A DNA stretch of 64,000 nucleotides from positions 1-64,000 of the forward strand of contig JAZRRX010000013.1 of the NCBI GenBank assembly GCA_045651165.1, given 5' to 3'. How positions within the stretch are numbered: position 1 is the stretch's first letter; the number at the start of each line of letters is the position of its first letter. Below are positions 31,564-40,036 of the stretch, in pieces. The notes beneath the pieces were generated by a model. The model was not told the DNA's origin and ran no database searches. It saw only the letters and a program-made list of their open reading frames with translations. Made by a program: the position numbers and the translations under genes. The DNA is from RGIG4608 sp045651165. GTDB taxonomy: Bacteria; Bacillota; Clostridia; Oscillospirales; CAG-272.

Positions 31564-31613
31564 AAATAAAACGGCCTGCACTTGTGCATCGCACTACAGA
31601 CCGTTTTATTTTT
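31563..31613. terminator. Bidirectional terminator between tadA and the acyl carrier protein gene
   Basis: AAAATAAAACGG and CCGTTTTATTTT form a perfect outer 12-bp stem around an inner CTG...CAG hairpin, with A and T runs on the two sides. Confidence 0.85.
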
Positions 31614-31624
31614 GTTATTTTTGA

Positions 31625-31846
31625 TTAAAGTGTTTCAAGATAATTAACAACGTCACGGATTGTAACGAACTGACCGATATTTTCATCGCTGATTTCGATG
31701 TCGAACTTATCTTCACAAATCATAACAAGGTCAGCAAGCTCAATAGAGTTAATACCGAGGTCGTTGGTGAGTTCAGCGTCAAGAGTGATGAGATGTTCTT
31801 CAACTTGAAGCTCCTCAATAAGAATCTGTTTTACTTTTTCAAACAT
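31625..31846 (-). CDS. acpP: Acyl carrier protein
   Basis: A 73-residue acyl carrier protein. The phosphopantetheine site is Ser34 in DLGINSIELADLV; the usual D-S-L is N-S-I here. The protein is acidic and helical as expected. ATG 31846 follows AAGGAG; the 25-residue upstream extension is unsupported. It stands alone, away from any fab cluster, so it may be the fatty-acid carrier or a specialised one. Confidence 0.92.
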   Translation of the reverse strand: MFEKVKQILIEELQVEEHLITLDAELTNDLGINSIELADLVMICEDKFDIEISDENIGQFVTIRDVVNYLETL

Positions 31847-31939
31847 AGCAATCTCCTTAAATGTGTTTAAATCTAAATTAATAAGGTGAGCAAGGAATAA
31901 ATATGCACAAAATATGCACAACTTGACCCATCTTCAAGT

Positions 31940-31968
31940 ATTATACCTACTTTTTTGTGATTTGTCAA
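31940..31968 (-). promoter_or_regulatory. Promoter of the acyl carrier protein gene
   Basis: On the minus strand TTGACA (31963-31968), 17 bp, TATAAT (31940-31945). No FapR-like palindrome is obvious near it. Confidence 0.85.
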
Positions 31969-32013
31969 CAATTTATTCGAAAAAATTTTCAGGATTTTTT
32001 AAGGGAGCAACAT

Positions 32014-34302
32014 ATGAACGTGTTCAACAAAAGGTTTTATGCCTGTATTGCCTTGATTTTTCTAGTGTTCACGGCAATTTCCTTTGAAAATAAAAATTTA
32101 ATATTTTTTCCGATTTTTGCGATATTTCTTGCAGTTTTTTATTTGATTATGTCGAAAAGAAGACAAAAATCATCAAATTTAAAGCTCGTTTGTCTTCTTT
32201 TGCTGTGTTCTGCAATTTTTGGAATATCCTTATCACGTTTGCATATTTTCAAGAACGATTTGATGGTGGACAAGTATTCAGGAGAGCATACCGTTTCTGG
32301 TTATGTGGTCGAAGTTTCATCACATCAAAGTTTTATGGGTGAATATGTTGTGCGAGTTGAAAAGATTGACGACAAAAAGGTCAACTTTGATATGGTTCTT
32401 GTTAGCAACTATCAATCATATCTTTCGCGTGGGGATTTCTTTGAATTGAAGGGGGAATTGTCATCTCTTTCTGAGTATAAAGATTACAATTATCTCAAAA
32501 ACAAAAATGAGCACGACTATCCCATAATCTGTGTCATAGATGACAAGGACGAAATTGCAAATAAAGAGAGTGAATTCCGCATTTCCTTGATGCTTTCGGG
32601 TTTGAATGCGAAATTGTCATCAACCTTAAAAGCTCTTTTGGGAAAAGATGCAGGTTCTTTTGCGAGCGCACTTTTGCTTGGTAACAGGGAATTACTTTCC
32701 GATAATGTTTTGCGTGATTTCAAACGCGCGGGCATCTATCACATGCTTGCGCTAAGTGGCATGCACGTTGCAATATTGATTGGAATTTTTGATTGGCTTT
32801 TGAAGAAGCTATTTATTCCTCGTGGTGTAAGATTGGGTATTTTGGCTTTTCTTTCACTATTTTACGTTGCACTAACGGGATTTGCATTGTCGGTGTGCAG
32901 GTCAATGCTAATGCTTGGGCTTTTGTATCTCTCACTCACTTTAGGAAGAAGACGAGATGCTCTGACCTCACTTTTCTTTGCAGTTTCAGTTATTGTGCTA
33001 ATAACTCCTTCTGCGATTTTGGATATTGGTCTGCAGTTGTCGTTTCTTTCTACCTTTGGAGTAATTAGTGGAGCAATTATATGTGATAAATTAAAATGGT
33101 TGAAGAAAGATATCAATGAGGGCGGAACAAAGGCGCGTGCATTTGGTTTGCTTTCTAAACTTTTAACTGTTATCATTGCCTCACTTTGTGTCTTTATAGT
33201 AACCTTACCCATACTTATGCTGTATTTTGGTGAAGTTTCACTCGCAACGTTTATAAGCAATATTTTTATGGGCGTTATTTGCGAAATATTTATGATACTT
33301 TCACTTTTAACCTTGGTCTTCTCGTGGAGTATATATATTAGATTTCCTTTTGCAGAACTTTCTGTTCGCACGGGCAATTTTATGACAAGAATTGTTTCAT
33401 TTATAGCCGATATTGATAACGTTATGCTCTCACTTGAATATCCCTTAGTTGAAATATTGGTTTGGGGACTTTTTATTGCCTTTGTTTTAATGCTTTCGAT
33501 ACGTTTGAGTCGAAAGTGGCTCATATTTGTCCCAAGTGTTCTTTTTGCAATTTTGTTGTGTGTTAATATAATAATTTATGATATTCAAAGAGAAAAATTT
33601 GTGCGCGCAGAATATTTATCTGGTGACACTTTGGTACTTTCATCTTCGAATGGAGTGTATATTTGTGATGCTTCGGACGGCGCATATGGTAATTTGTATG
33701 AAAGCGTTGCTATTGCAAAAGAAAATTGCTTTACCGAAATTGACGGAATAATTCTCACACACTATCATTCAAAGCACGTCGTTTCACTTGAGAGATTGGC
33801 AAAGAGTTATAAAATACATAGTGTTTTGCTTCCAACACCTCAAAACAGTGATGAAGACCTCATTATGAGAAGTATAGTTCGTGTTTTGTCAAAAGAAAAC
33901 GTTGAGGTTTATGTATTTGATAACGAGCGCGACCTTGAAATATTGTCGGGAAAACTTTCAATAAGCTCGCGCTCCTATATTGCTGGATATGCGCATCCAA
34001 GCGTTGCTATAAGCTTTGCTTATGGGGATGAACGAATTACACTTATAGAAAAACCGTATTTTGACACTTACATTGAAGAATCGGGAGCGTTTGATGAGCA
34101 TATTGCAAATAGTGATTATTTGATATTTGGTGCTGATGGACGCAATCCTCAACAAAAATTTGAGATATTTTCAAATCTAAATGGGGAATGTGAAGTTAGC
34201 TTTGCAGACTTTGAATTTATGAATAAATCCGATTTTGAAGATTACCTTGGCAGATATAGAATATATTTTGGTGTCGAATATAAAAAATACGACTTAAAAT
34301 AA
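32014..34302 (+). CDS. comEC: ComEC/Rec2 DNA-uptake channel
   Basis: A 762-residue membrane protein. ATG 32014 follows AAGGGAG. The order is N-terminal helices and a soluble OB-like part (DUF4131), the ComEC competence membrane domain with ALSGMHVAILIGIFDWLLKK and LTGFALSVCRSMLMLGLLYL, and a C-terminal metallo-beta-lactamase-like domain. In the last domain the metal motif reads LTHYHSKH where HxHxDH is expected, so the Asp is Lys, and the nuclease may be inactive or altered. ComEC carries single-stranded DNA across the membrane in competence. Confidence 0.9.
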   Translation: MNVFNKRFYACIALIFLVFTAISFENKNLIFFPIFAIFLAVFYLIMSKRRQKSSNLKLVCLLLLCSAIFGISLSRLHIFKNDLMVDKYSGEHTVSGYVVEVSSHQSFMGEYVVRVEKIDDKKVNFDMVLVSNYQSYLSRGDFFELKGELSSLSEYKDYNYLKNKNEHDYPIICVIDDKDEIANKESEFRISLMLSGLNAKLSSTLKALLGKDAGSFASALLLGNRELLSDNVLRDFKRAGIYHMLALSGMHVAILIGIFDWLLKKLFIPRGVRLGILAFLSLFYVALTGFALSVCRSMLMLGLLYLSLTLGRRRDALTSLFFAVSVIVLITPSAILDIGLQLSFLSTFGVISGAIICDKLKWLKKDINEGGTKARAFGLLSKLLTVIIASLCVFIVTLPILMLYFGEVSLATFISNIFMGVICEIFMILSLLTLVFSWSIYIRFPFAELSVRTGNFMTRIVSFIADIDNVMLSLEYPLVEILVWGLFIAFVLMLSIRLSRKWLIFVPSVLFAILLCVNIIIYDIQREKFVRAEYLSGDTLVLSSSNGVYICDASDGAYGNLYESVAIAKENCFTEIDGIILTHYHSKHVVSLERLAKSYKIHSVLLPTPQNSDEDLIMRSIVRVLSKENVEVYVFDNERDLEILSGKLSISSRSYIAGYAHPSVAISFAYGDERITLIEKPYFDTYIEESGAFDEHIANSDYLIFGADGRNPQQKFEIFSNLNGECEVSFADFEFMNKSDFEDYLGRYRIYFGVEYKKYDLK

Positions 34303-34322
34303 CATAAAAATTCAAAATTCTA

Positions 34323-34351
34323 TTGAAAAAAACAAATTCTTGTGATACAAT
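34323..34351 (+). promoter_or_regulatory. Promoter of the small membrane protein gene
   Basis: TTGAAA (34323-34328), 17 bp, TACAAT (34346-34351). Confidence 0.65.
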
Positions 34352-34392
34352 ATCGTAGAAGTTATTTTGACTATGTAAATGGAGATATAATT

Positions 34393-35088
34393 ATGCAAAA
34401 AAATAAATCAATGAGTATATTAATGTGGTCTGCTGCAGGTGTATCACTTGTACTTGCAATAGTAACATTTGTTTTTGCTTTGAGCACAGAAACCATGTAT
34501 GTGAAAGTAATGCTGTTTTTGTCAGCCTTTTTATTTCTTGTGCTGGCAGGACTTGTGTCATACCTTACATATCTTGATATGTCAAAGGTTGTTCCAAACA
34601 AATACGGCTCAAAATCTCGTCCTTTGAATTATTTTCTCAATATCAAGGGGGGAAGAAAGAGAATAGCTCCCCAAGACCTCACTTTTGAGATAATTGATGA
34701 CCAAATGAACAAATTCATAATTGACGCATTCGGCTCACCCATAGCACTTTGGAAGAACAACGTATTTTCAGGTGACCAGTCAGTTTTCGGTAAGGACGGC
34801 GCATTCAAGGTTCTTCTTGCATATAAGATGCTCTCCGACCTTCAGGCGCACCATAGCAAAAAGGCATGGAAGATGTTTTTTGAGCTTCCCGATGTTGATT
34901 TTGCAGATCTTCAGGACTGTCTTCTTAGAAATGGTGATGATGAACTTGCAAAGGCACTCAATACATATCGTTTAACGGGTGAAAGTTGTGTTGGTGAAGC
35001 GGCAGCGTTCCTTGATGAAAACGCAACCTACCTCCACCGCAGAATGCTCAACTATGTAACAAGAAAAATCGATAGCTTTAATATGTAA
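34393..35088 (+). CDS. Hypothetical protein with two N-terminal membrane helices
   Basis: A 231-residue protein. ATG 34393 has GGAGA eight bases upstream; a 17-residue extension overlapping the promoter is rejected. Two hydrophobic helices (about residues 9-28 and 36-56) are followed by a soluble domain of about 170 residues with RKRIAPQDLTFEIIDDQMNK and LDENATYLHRRMLNYVTRK. I do not recognise the family. It is a single-gene unit between comEC and pcrA. Confidence 0.75.
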   Translation: MQKNKSMSILMWSAAGVSLVLAIVTFVFALSTETMYVKVMLFLSAFLFLVLAGLVSYLTYLDMSKVVPNKYGSKSRPLNYFLNIKGGRKRIAPQDLTFEIIDDQMNKFIIDAFGSPIALWKNNVFSGDQSVFGKDGAFKVLLAYKMLSDLQAHHSKKAWKMFFELPDVDFADLQDCLLRNGDDELAKALNTYRLTGESCVGEAAAFLDENATYLHRRMLNYVTRKIDSFNM

Positions 35089-35094
35089 TTTGAT

Positions 35095-35128
35095 AAATCC
35101 CAACGGAATTTTCGTTGGGATTTTTTTG
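35095..35128 (+). terminator. Terminator before pcrA
   Basis: AAATCCCAACG and CGTTGGGATTT with a T run; perfect 11-bp stem. Confidence 0.88.
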
Positions 35129-35138
35129 GTTTTCTATC

Positions 35139-35167
35139 TTGAAAAACCAATCGTTTTATGGTAGAAT
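35139..35167 (+). promoter_or_regulatory. pcrA promoter
   Basis: TTGAAA (35139-35144), 17 bp, TAGAAT (35162-35167). Confidence 0.65.
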
Positions 35168-35198
35168 AAATGCATACATTTATTAAACGGAGAAACCA

Positions 35199-37589
35199 AT
35201 GCAAAATTTAGGTGATAGATATTTAAGAGCGAAAAGAATGCTCTTTAACAAGGCGTATTCAGAGCTTAATACAGAGCAGAGAAAAGCGGTATTCACAGTT
35301 GATGGTCCGCTTCTTATTCTTGCGGGTGCTGGAAGTGGTAAAACTACCGTGCTTGTAAAGAGAATTGCTTTCATTATTAAATATGGAAATGCATATGCAA
35401 GTGAATATGTTCCATTTGACATTTCAGAGCAAGAAGTGGCTCGTCTTGAAGAGGCGGCAAATTTAACAAAAGAAGAAATACTCCCGATGCTTGACCGCTT
35501 TGCGACCAATCCTTGCGCTCCTTGGAGAATGCTTGCCATTACCTTTACGAATAAGGCGGCAGGGGAAATTCGTTCAAGAATAAACAATCAACTTGGTGAC
35601 AGTCAAATTGCAGGTGAAATTTGGAGTGGTACTTTCCACTCTATTTGTCTTCGCATTTTGCGCTCACATGGAGAGAAAATCGGCTATGCAACAGGATTTT
35701 CAATCTATGATGCAGATGATACGAAAAAGGCAATTACGAATTGCATGAAAGATCTTAATATAGACACCAAAACTCTCCCCGTAAAGAGCGTTCAAACAAC
35801 TATATCACGTGCCAAGGATAAGATGATTACACCTGAAATGTTTTATAGTGAGGTTGGCAACGACTATCGCTTAAAGCAGATTGGCAGAATATATGAGGCA
35901 TATCAAAATAAACTTAAATCATCAAACGCACTTGATTTTGATGATATCATTATGCAAACAGTTATTTTGCTTCGCAAATTTCCCGAGGTATGTGAGTATT
36001 ATCAAAATCGTTTTCGATACGTTTGTGTTGACGAGTATCAGGATACAAACGAAGCACAGTTTGCCCTCACAGCACTTTTATCGGGGGGCTATAACAATAT
36101 AATGGTCGTTGGTGATGATGACCAGAGTATCTATAAATTCCGTGGTGCGACTATTGAAAATATCTTGAACTTTGATAAGACATTCCTAAGTGCTAAAGTT
36201 ATTAGACTTGAGCAGAATTATCGTTCAACACAGAATATCCTTGATGCTGCCAATGCCGTTATTAAGAATAACACGGGTAGAAAGGGTAAAACTCTTTGGA
36301 CAAATGCAGGAGAGGGTGAGAAAATTCACCTTAAAAAAGTTTTTGACCACAATGAAGAAGCAAGATATATCTGCGATAAAATTCAAAAAATGGTAAGTGA
36401 CGGTAAGCAGTTCCGCGATTTTGCACTTTTGTACCGCAATAACGCCCAATCAAGCACAATTGAGCGTACCTTTGCAAAAAGTGGCATACCTTATAGAATT
36501 ATAGGTGGCGTTCGCTTTGCAGATAGAAAAGAAATCAAGGACATCGTTGCATATTTACAGCTTATTCAAAACCATAATGACGATGAGCGTCTTGTTCGTA
36601 TCATCAATGAGCCGAAGCGCAAGATAGGCGATAAAACTATTGAGGGTGTTCGTGCTATCGCACGCGAACAGGGATGTTCAATGTTCAAAATCCTTGAAAA
36701 TGCCGATAAGTATGTTGCTCTTTCAAAGAGCGCGGACAAGCTAAAAGAATTTGCTGATCTTATAAATTATCTTACCGCCATTGTTTCAAGTGTATCTCTT
36801 GAAACCCTTATTAATCAGGTAATGGATAAAACAGGTTATCGTCAAATGCTTATTGCGGCAGGAGAGGTTGAAAGAGATCGTCTTGAAAACCTTGAAGAAT
36901 TCTTGACAGGTGCTATCGAATATGAAAATAATTACGTCGATGACGGCTCATACACGTCAGTGCTTGAGGGATTTATGGAAGAAACGTCCCTTGTTGCAGA
37001 CGTTGACCGCTATGACGAAACTGCAGATGCAGTAGTGCTCATGACGGCGCATAGCGCAAAGGGACTTGAATTCCCATATGTGTTCTTGCCAGGCATGGAG
37101 GAGGGACTTTTCCCATCAATGCAATCAATTACGGCAACAAGTGCTGAGGTTGAGGAGGAGCGCAGACTTTGCTACGTTGCCATAACGAGAGCAAAGAAAG
37201 AACTATTTATAGTTCATACAAATCAGAGAATGCTCTATGGAAGAACACAGTTCAATCCCGAATCAAGATTTCTAAAAGAGATTCCTGAGGAACTTATCGC
37301 GCGCGAAAAATCACCTTACGATAGACCTAAAAATCCTGTGTATTCTTATTCGAATAACGACTATAAGCCGAATTATGATACCTTGACTATAAACTCCAAG
37401 CCGAAATCTACTGTAAGTCCTTCAAAAGAAATTCTTGAGGCGGGGGATAGAGTGTACCACGCTACCTTTGGAGAGGGAGAACTCATCTCCGTAAAACGAA
37501 TGGGCGCAGACTGGCTCTATGAGGTTATTTTTGATAAGGTTGGAACAAAAAAGCTTATGGCTACCTATGCAAAGCTTAAAAAACTTTAA
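35199..37589 (+). CDS. pcrA: UvrD/PcrA superfamily I DNA helicase
   Basis: A 796-residue 3'-5' helicase for repair and displacement of RecA or replication blocks. Motif I is LAGAGSGKTTVLVKRIAF, motif II VDEYQDTNEAQF, motif III VGDDDQSIYKFRGA, motif VI YVAITRAKKELF. The C-terminal Tudor-like RNA-polymerase-binding domain is present (GDRVYHATFGEGELISVKR). Between motif I and motif Ia (AITFTNKAAGEI) there are about 50 residues where PcrA normally has about ten; the inserted part is acidic and helical (about residues 65-105). Confidence 0.94.
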   Translation: MQNLGDRYLRAKRMLFNKAYSELNTEQRKAVFTVDGPLLILAGAGSGKTTVLVKRIAFIIKYGNAYASEYVPFDISEQEVARLEEAANLTKEEILPMLDRFATNPCAPWRMLAITFTNKAAGEIRSRINNQLGDSQIAGEIWSGTFHSICLRILRSHGEKIGYATGFSIYDADDTKKAITNCMKDLNIDTKTLPVKSVQTTISRAKDKMITPEMFYSEVGNDYRLKQIGRIYEAYQNKLKSSNALDFDDIIMQTVILLRKFPEVCEYYQNRFRYVCVDEYQDTNEAQFALTALLSGGYNNIMVVGDDDQSIYKFRGATIENILNFDKTFLSAKVIRLEQNYRSTQNILDAANAVIKNNTGRKGKTLWTNAGEGEKIHLKKVFDHNEEARYICDKIQKMVSDGKQFRDFALLYRNNAQSSTIERTFAKSGIPYRIIGGVRFADRKEIKDIVAYLQLIQNHNDDERLVRIINEPKRKIGDKTIEGVRAIAREQGCSMFKILENADKYVALSKSADKLKEFADLINYLTAIVSSVSLETLINQVMDKTGYRQMLIAAGEVERDRLENLEEFLTGAIEYENNYVDDGSYTSVLEGFMEETSLVADVDRYDETADAVVLMTAHSAKGLEFPYVFLPGMEEGLFPSMQSITATSAEVEEERRLCYVAITRAKKELFIVHTNQRMLYGRTQFNPESRFLKEIPEELIAREKSPYDRPKNPVYSYSNNDYKPNYDTLTINSKPKSTVSPSKEILEAGDRVYHATFGEGELISVKRMGADWLYEVIFDKVGTKKLMATYAKLKKL

Positions 37590-37669
37590 AAAATATAGAT
37601 TGCAGGGGAAAGAAAAATCCCCTGCGATCAAAACAAAAAACTTTTATAATAAAAATGAAAAAAAACTAT

Positions 37670-37698
37670 TGACAAAATGCATATATTGTGGTAAAATG
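37670..37698 (+). promoter_or_regulatory. Promoter of the infC-rpmI-rplT operon
   Basis: TTGACA (37670-37675), 17 bp, TAAAAT (37693-37698). Confidence 0.88.
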
Positions 37699-37847
37699 CT
37701 TAAGTAATAAAGCAGAACACCCCGTTCTCACCCTGCCACATAGGTGCGCTTGTGTTGATATTTTTGATATAAAAGCCATAAAAGGGCTATGTGTGTCGTA
37801 CGGGAATTGTCTGCGTACGACTTTTTATTTTTTGGAGGTGTTTACCC
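37699..37847 (+). promoter_or_regulatory. Attenuator leader of infC (L20-leader-like)
   Basis: The ~150-base leader ends in a terminator: GTCGTACG (37795-37802) and CGTACGAC (37814-37821) followed by TTTTTATTTTTT. The infC ribosome site GGAGGTG comes right after the T run. An earlier AGCC/GGCT helix with a purine-rich loop lies at about 37773-37788. In low-GC Gram-positives excess L20 protein binds such leaders to cause early termination; the same autoregulation is likely here. Confidence 0.8.
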
Positions 37848-38366
37848 ATCGCTAACGCAAAAGAAATGCTTGTCAACGAACAGATTGACGCAAAGGAAAT
37901 CCGAGTAATCGGTGCTGACGGAGAACAGCTTGGAATTATGAGCACAGAACAGGCGCTCAGAATGGCATATAATGACGGTCTTGACCTCGTTATGATGACA
38001 GGAAATGCAACTCCCCCCGTTTGCAAAATTATGAATTTCGGAAAATTCCGTTTCGAACGTGAAAAGAAAGAGAAAGAAGCTAAAAAGAAACAACAAGTTG
38101 TTGAACTTAAAGAAATTCAGCTTTCTTGCAGAATTGAAAATCACGATTTTGAAACAAAACTCAAACACGCTCACAAATTCTTGTCGAGTGGAAACAAGGT
38201 TCGCGTAGTTCTTAGATTTAAAGGTAGAGAAATGGCGCATCAGGATCTTGGTGTTGAGATTATGGAAAAATTCCGTGTGGCTTGCGAAGAGCTTGGCACA
38301 GTTGATAAAAAACCTTCTCTTGACGGCAGAATCATGAGTATGGTAATTTCACCCGTTAAGAAATAA
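37848..38366 (+). CDS. infC: Translation initiation factor IF-3 (AUC start)
   Basis: A 172-residue IF-3: N-terminal domain (LVNEQIDAKEIRVIGADGEQ), lysine-rich linker, C-terminal domain with ELKEIQLSCRIENHDFETK and RFKGREMAHQ. The natural start is most likely ATC 37848: GGAGGTG lies seven bases before it, the protein then has the family's usual length, and infC genes typically use AUU, AUC or AUA, which IF-3 itself discriminates against. An ATG 19 codons upstream lies inside the terminator hairpin region, and the next ATG is inside the conserved N-terminus. Confidence 0.93.
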   Translation: MANAKEMLVNEQIDAKEIRVIGADGEQLGIMSTEQALRMAYNDGLDLVMMTGNATPPVCKIMNFGKFRFEREKKEKEAKKKQQVVELKEIQLSCRIENHDFETKLKHAHKFLSSGNKVRVVLRFKGREMAHQDLGVEIMEKFRVACEELGTVDKKPSLDGRIMSMVISPVKK

Positions 38367-38449
38367 AAACAGTACACAATAGGTCATAGACCTCAATATA
38401 AAAAATTATGTTTCGGCTTGCCGAAATAAATATCAAAGGAGATAAAACA

Positions 38450-38644
38450 ATGGGAAAGATCAAAACACATAAGGCTTCATCTAAGAGATTTTCTGTAACA
38501 GGTACAGGCAAGGTTAAGCTTAATCACTGCTTCCGCCGTCATAAGACAGGTAAGAAGACAGGTAAGGCACTTAGACAGGGTAGAGAGAATGCATACCTTA
38601 GCGATGCTATGGCTGCAAACTACAGAGCACTTATTCAGAAATAA
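38450..38644 (+). CDS. rpmI: 50S ribosomal protein L35
   Basis: A 64-residue basic protein of standard length: KIKTHKASSKRFSVTGTGK at the start and the conserved KTGKALRQGRENAYLSD later. ATG 38450 follows AAAGGAG; an in-frame ATG 14 codons earlier is unsupported. It is the second gene of the infC-rpmI-rplT operon. Confidence 0.96.
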   Translation: MGKIKTHKASSKRFSVTGTGKVKLNHCFRRHKTGKKTGKALRQGRENAYLSDAMAANYRALIQK

Positions 38645-38674
38645 TCTATTGGAAATTTTTAGGAGGAAAGAAAA

Positions 38675-39028
38675 ATGGCAAGAGTTAAAGGCGCGATGAT
38701 GACGCGTAAGAGAAGAAATAAAGTACTTAAGGCAGCTAAAGGTTACTGGGGTGCAAAATCCAAGCACTTCAAGATGGCTAAGCAAGCCGTAATGAAGAGC
38801 GGTAACTATGCATTCGCTGGTAGAAAGATGAAGAAGAGAGACTTCCGTTCTCTTTGGATCGCTCGTATCAATGCACAGGCAAAGGTAAACGGCATCAACT
38901 ATTCACAGTTTATGCACGGCCTTAAAAAAGCTGGTATTGACCTTAACAGAAAGATGCTTGCAGAACTTGCAGTTAACGATAAGGCAGCATTTGCTGCACT
39001 CGTTGAGCAGGCAAAGGCAGCTCTCTAA
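38675..39028 (+). CDS. rplT: 50S ribosomal protein L20
   Basis: A 117-residue protein of standard length: MARVKGAMMTRKRRNKVLK, then KGYWGAKSKHFKMAKQAVM and IARINAQAKVNGINYSQFMH. It helps early 50S assembly and is the probable repressor acting on the infC leader. Start follows AGGAGG. Last gene of the operon. Confidence 0.97.
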   Translation: MARVKGAMMTRKRRNKVLKAAKGYWGAKSKHFKMAKQAVMKSGNYAFAGRKMKKRDFRSLWIARINAQAKVNGINYSQFMHGLKKAGIDLNRKMLAELAVNDKAAFAALVEQAKAAL

Positions 39029-39035
39029 TTAGACA

Positions 39036-39063
39036 TAAAAAACCCGGTCTGCCGGGTTTTTTG
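39036..39063 (+). terminator. Terminator of the infC operon
   Basis: AAAACCCGG and CCGGGTTTTTT form the stem-loop just after rplT. Confidence 0.92.
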
Positions 39064-39073
39064 TCATATTTAT

Positions 39074-39113
39074 CGGTACAGTTTTATTGGGTGAATGCCC
39101 AAAAACTGTACCG
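39074..39113. repeat. Long inverted repeat before the methyltransferase gene
   Basis: CGGTACAGTTTT (39074-39085) and AAAACTGTACCG (39102-39113) are perfect 12-bp arms; the inner part TTGGG/CCCAA extends the stem with a small bulge. There is no T tract. It could be an operator, a dispersed repeat copy or an RNA structure. Confidence 0.55.
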
Positions 39114-39206
39114 TTAGATGCATTTATGAACGTTGAAAAGTGAGTTAGTTATAACTGATTTTTCCATTTTCATAAACTTTTATCAATTGAGAAAGGAGCA
39201 AAAATA

Positions 39207-40022
39207 ATGGCAGAATGGCAATATATTTCATCAAAAAACAACAATCTTGTTGTTAGAATGGCAAAGCTTAAAGATAAAAAATATCGCAAGGCAGAAGGTC
39301 TTTTTCGCTTTGATGGTATAAAGCTTTTTTGTGAGGCGGCTCAAAATGGAGCGCCCATTAGATATGTTTTTGTATCCGAAAGTGCAAGTGTAAAATTTAA
39401 ACATACAGTTGAAGATAGTGGCATTAATGCTTTGCTTTATATCCTTTCTGACGAGGTTTTTGCAAAAATCACCGATGAACAAGCTCCCGAGGGCATAGTT
39501 ACTGTTTGCGAAGAGCTTGAAAATATCGTTAAAGTGGAAGACCATAATGCTTTAGCAACTGAAATCAAAGATTGCTCCGTTTTGATGCTCGAAAGTGTTA
39601 GAGATACAGGAAATATGGGAACGATACTTCGTTCTGCAAAGGCATTTGGTATTGATGCGCTCGTAATCAGCTCCGATTGTGCAGATTTGTATAATTCTAA
39701 AACTGTTCGTGCGGCAATGGGGGCACTTTTCACTCAAAAAGTAGTTGTAGTTGATGATGTTGTGGCAGCTGTATCCTCATTCCGTAAGAATGGAATGAGA
39801 GTATTTGCCGCGGCGCTCGAAAGAGAAGCAAAGAAACTTGGCACATTTGAACTTGTCAAGGGGGACATTATAATTGTCGGCAACGAGGGACACGGACTTT
39901 CAAAAGAAGTAATAGATGCTTGTGATGAATGTGTGTATATTCCAATGGAAAGTGGAAGTGAATCTTTGAACGCTTCAATTGCTGCATCCGTTTGTATGTG
40001 GGAGCTTTATAAAACAAAATAA
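39207..40022 (+). CDS. SpoU-family RNA 2'-O-methyltransferase
   Basis: A 271-residue TrmH/SpoU-family (SPOUT) enzyme. The N-terminal part resembles the substrate-binding domain of 23S rRNA methyltransferases. The catalytic domain shows the three SpoU motifs: LESVRDTGNMGTILRSAKAF, then VGNEGHGLSKEV and MESGSESLNASIAASV. It methylates a ribose in 23S rRNA or tRNA using S-adenosylmethionine; the exact target (RlmB-, TsnR- or YsgA-like) cannot be told. The start follows AAAGGAG. Followed after 14 bases by dprA. Confidence 0.88.
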   Translation: MAEWQYISSKNNNLVVRMAKLKDKKYRKAEGLFRFDGIKLFCEAAQNGAPIRYVFVSESASVKFKHTVEDSGINALLYILSDEVFAKITDEQAPEGIVTVCEELENIVKVEDHNALATEIKDCSVLMLESVRDTGNMGTILRSAKAFGIDALVISSDCADLYNSKTVRAAMGALFTQKVVVVDDVVAAVSSFRKNGMRVFAAALEREAKKLGTFELVKGDIIIVGNEGHGLSKEVIDACDECVYIPMESGSESLNASIAASVCMWELYKTK

Positions 40023-40036
40023 TATTTGGTGAAAAT

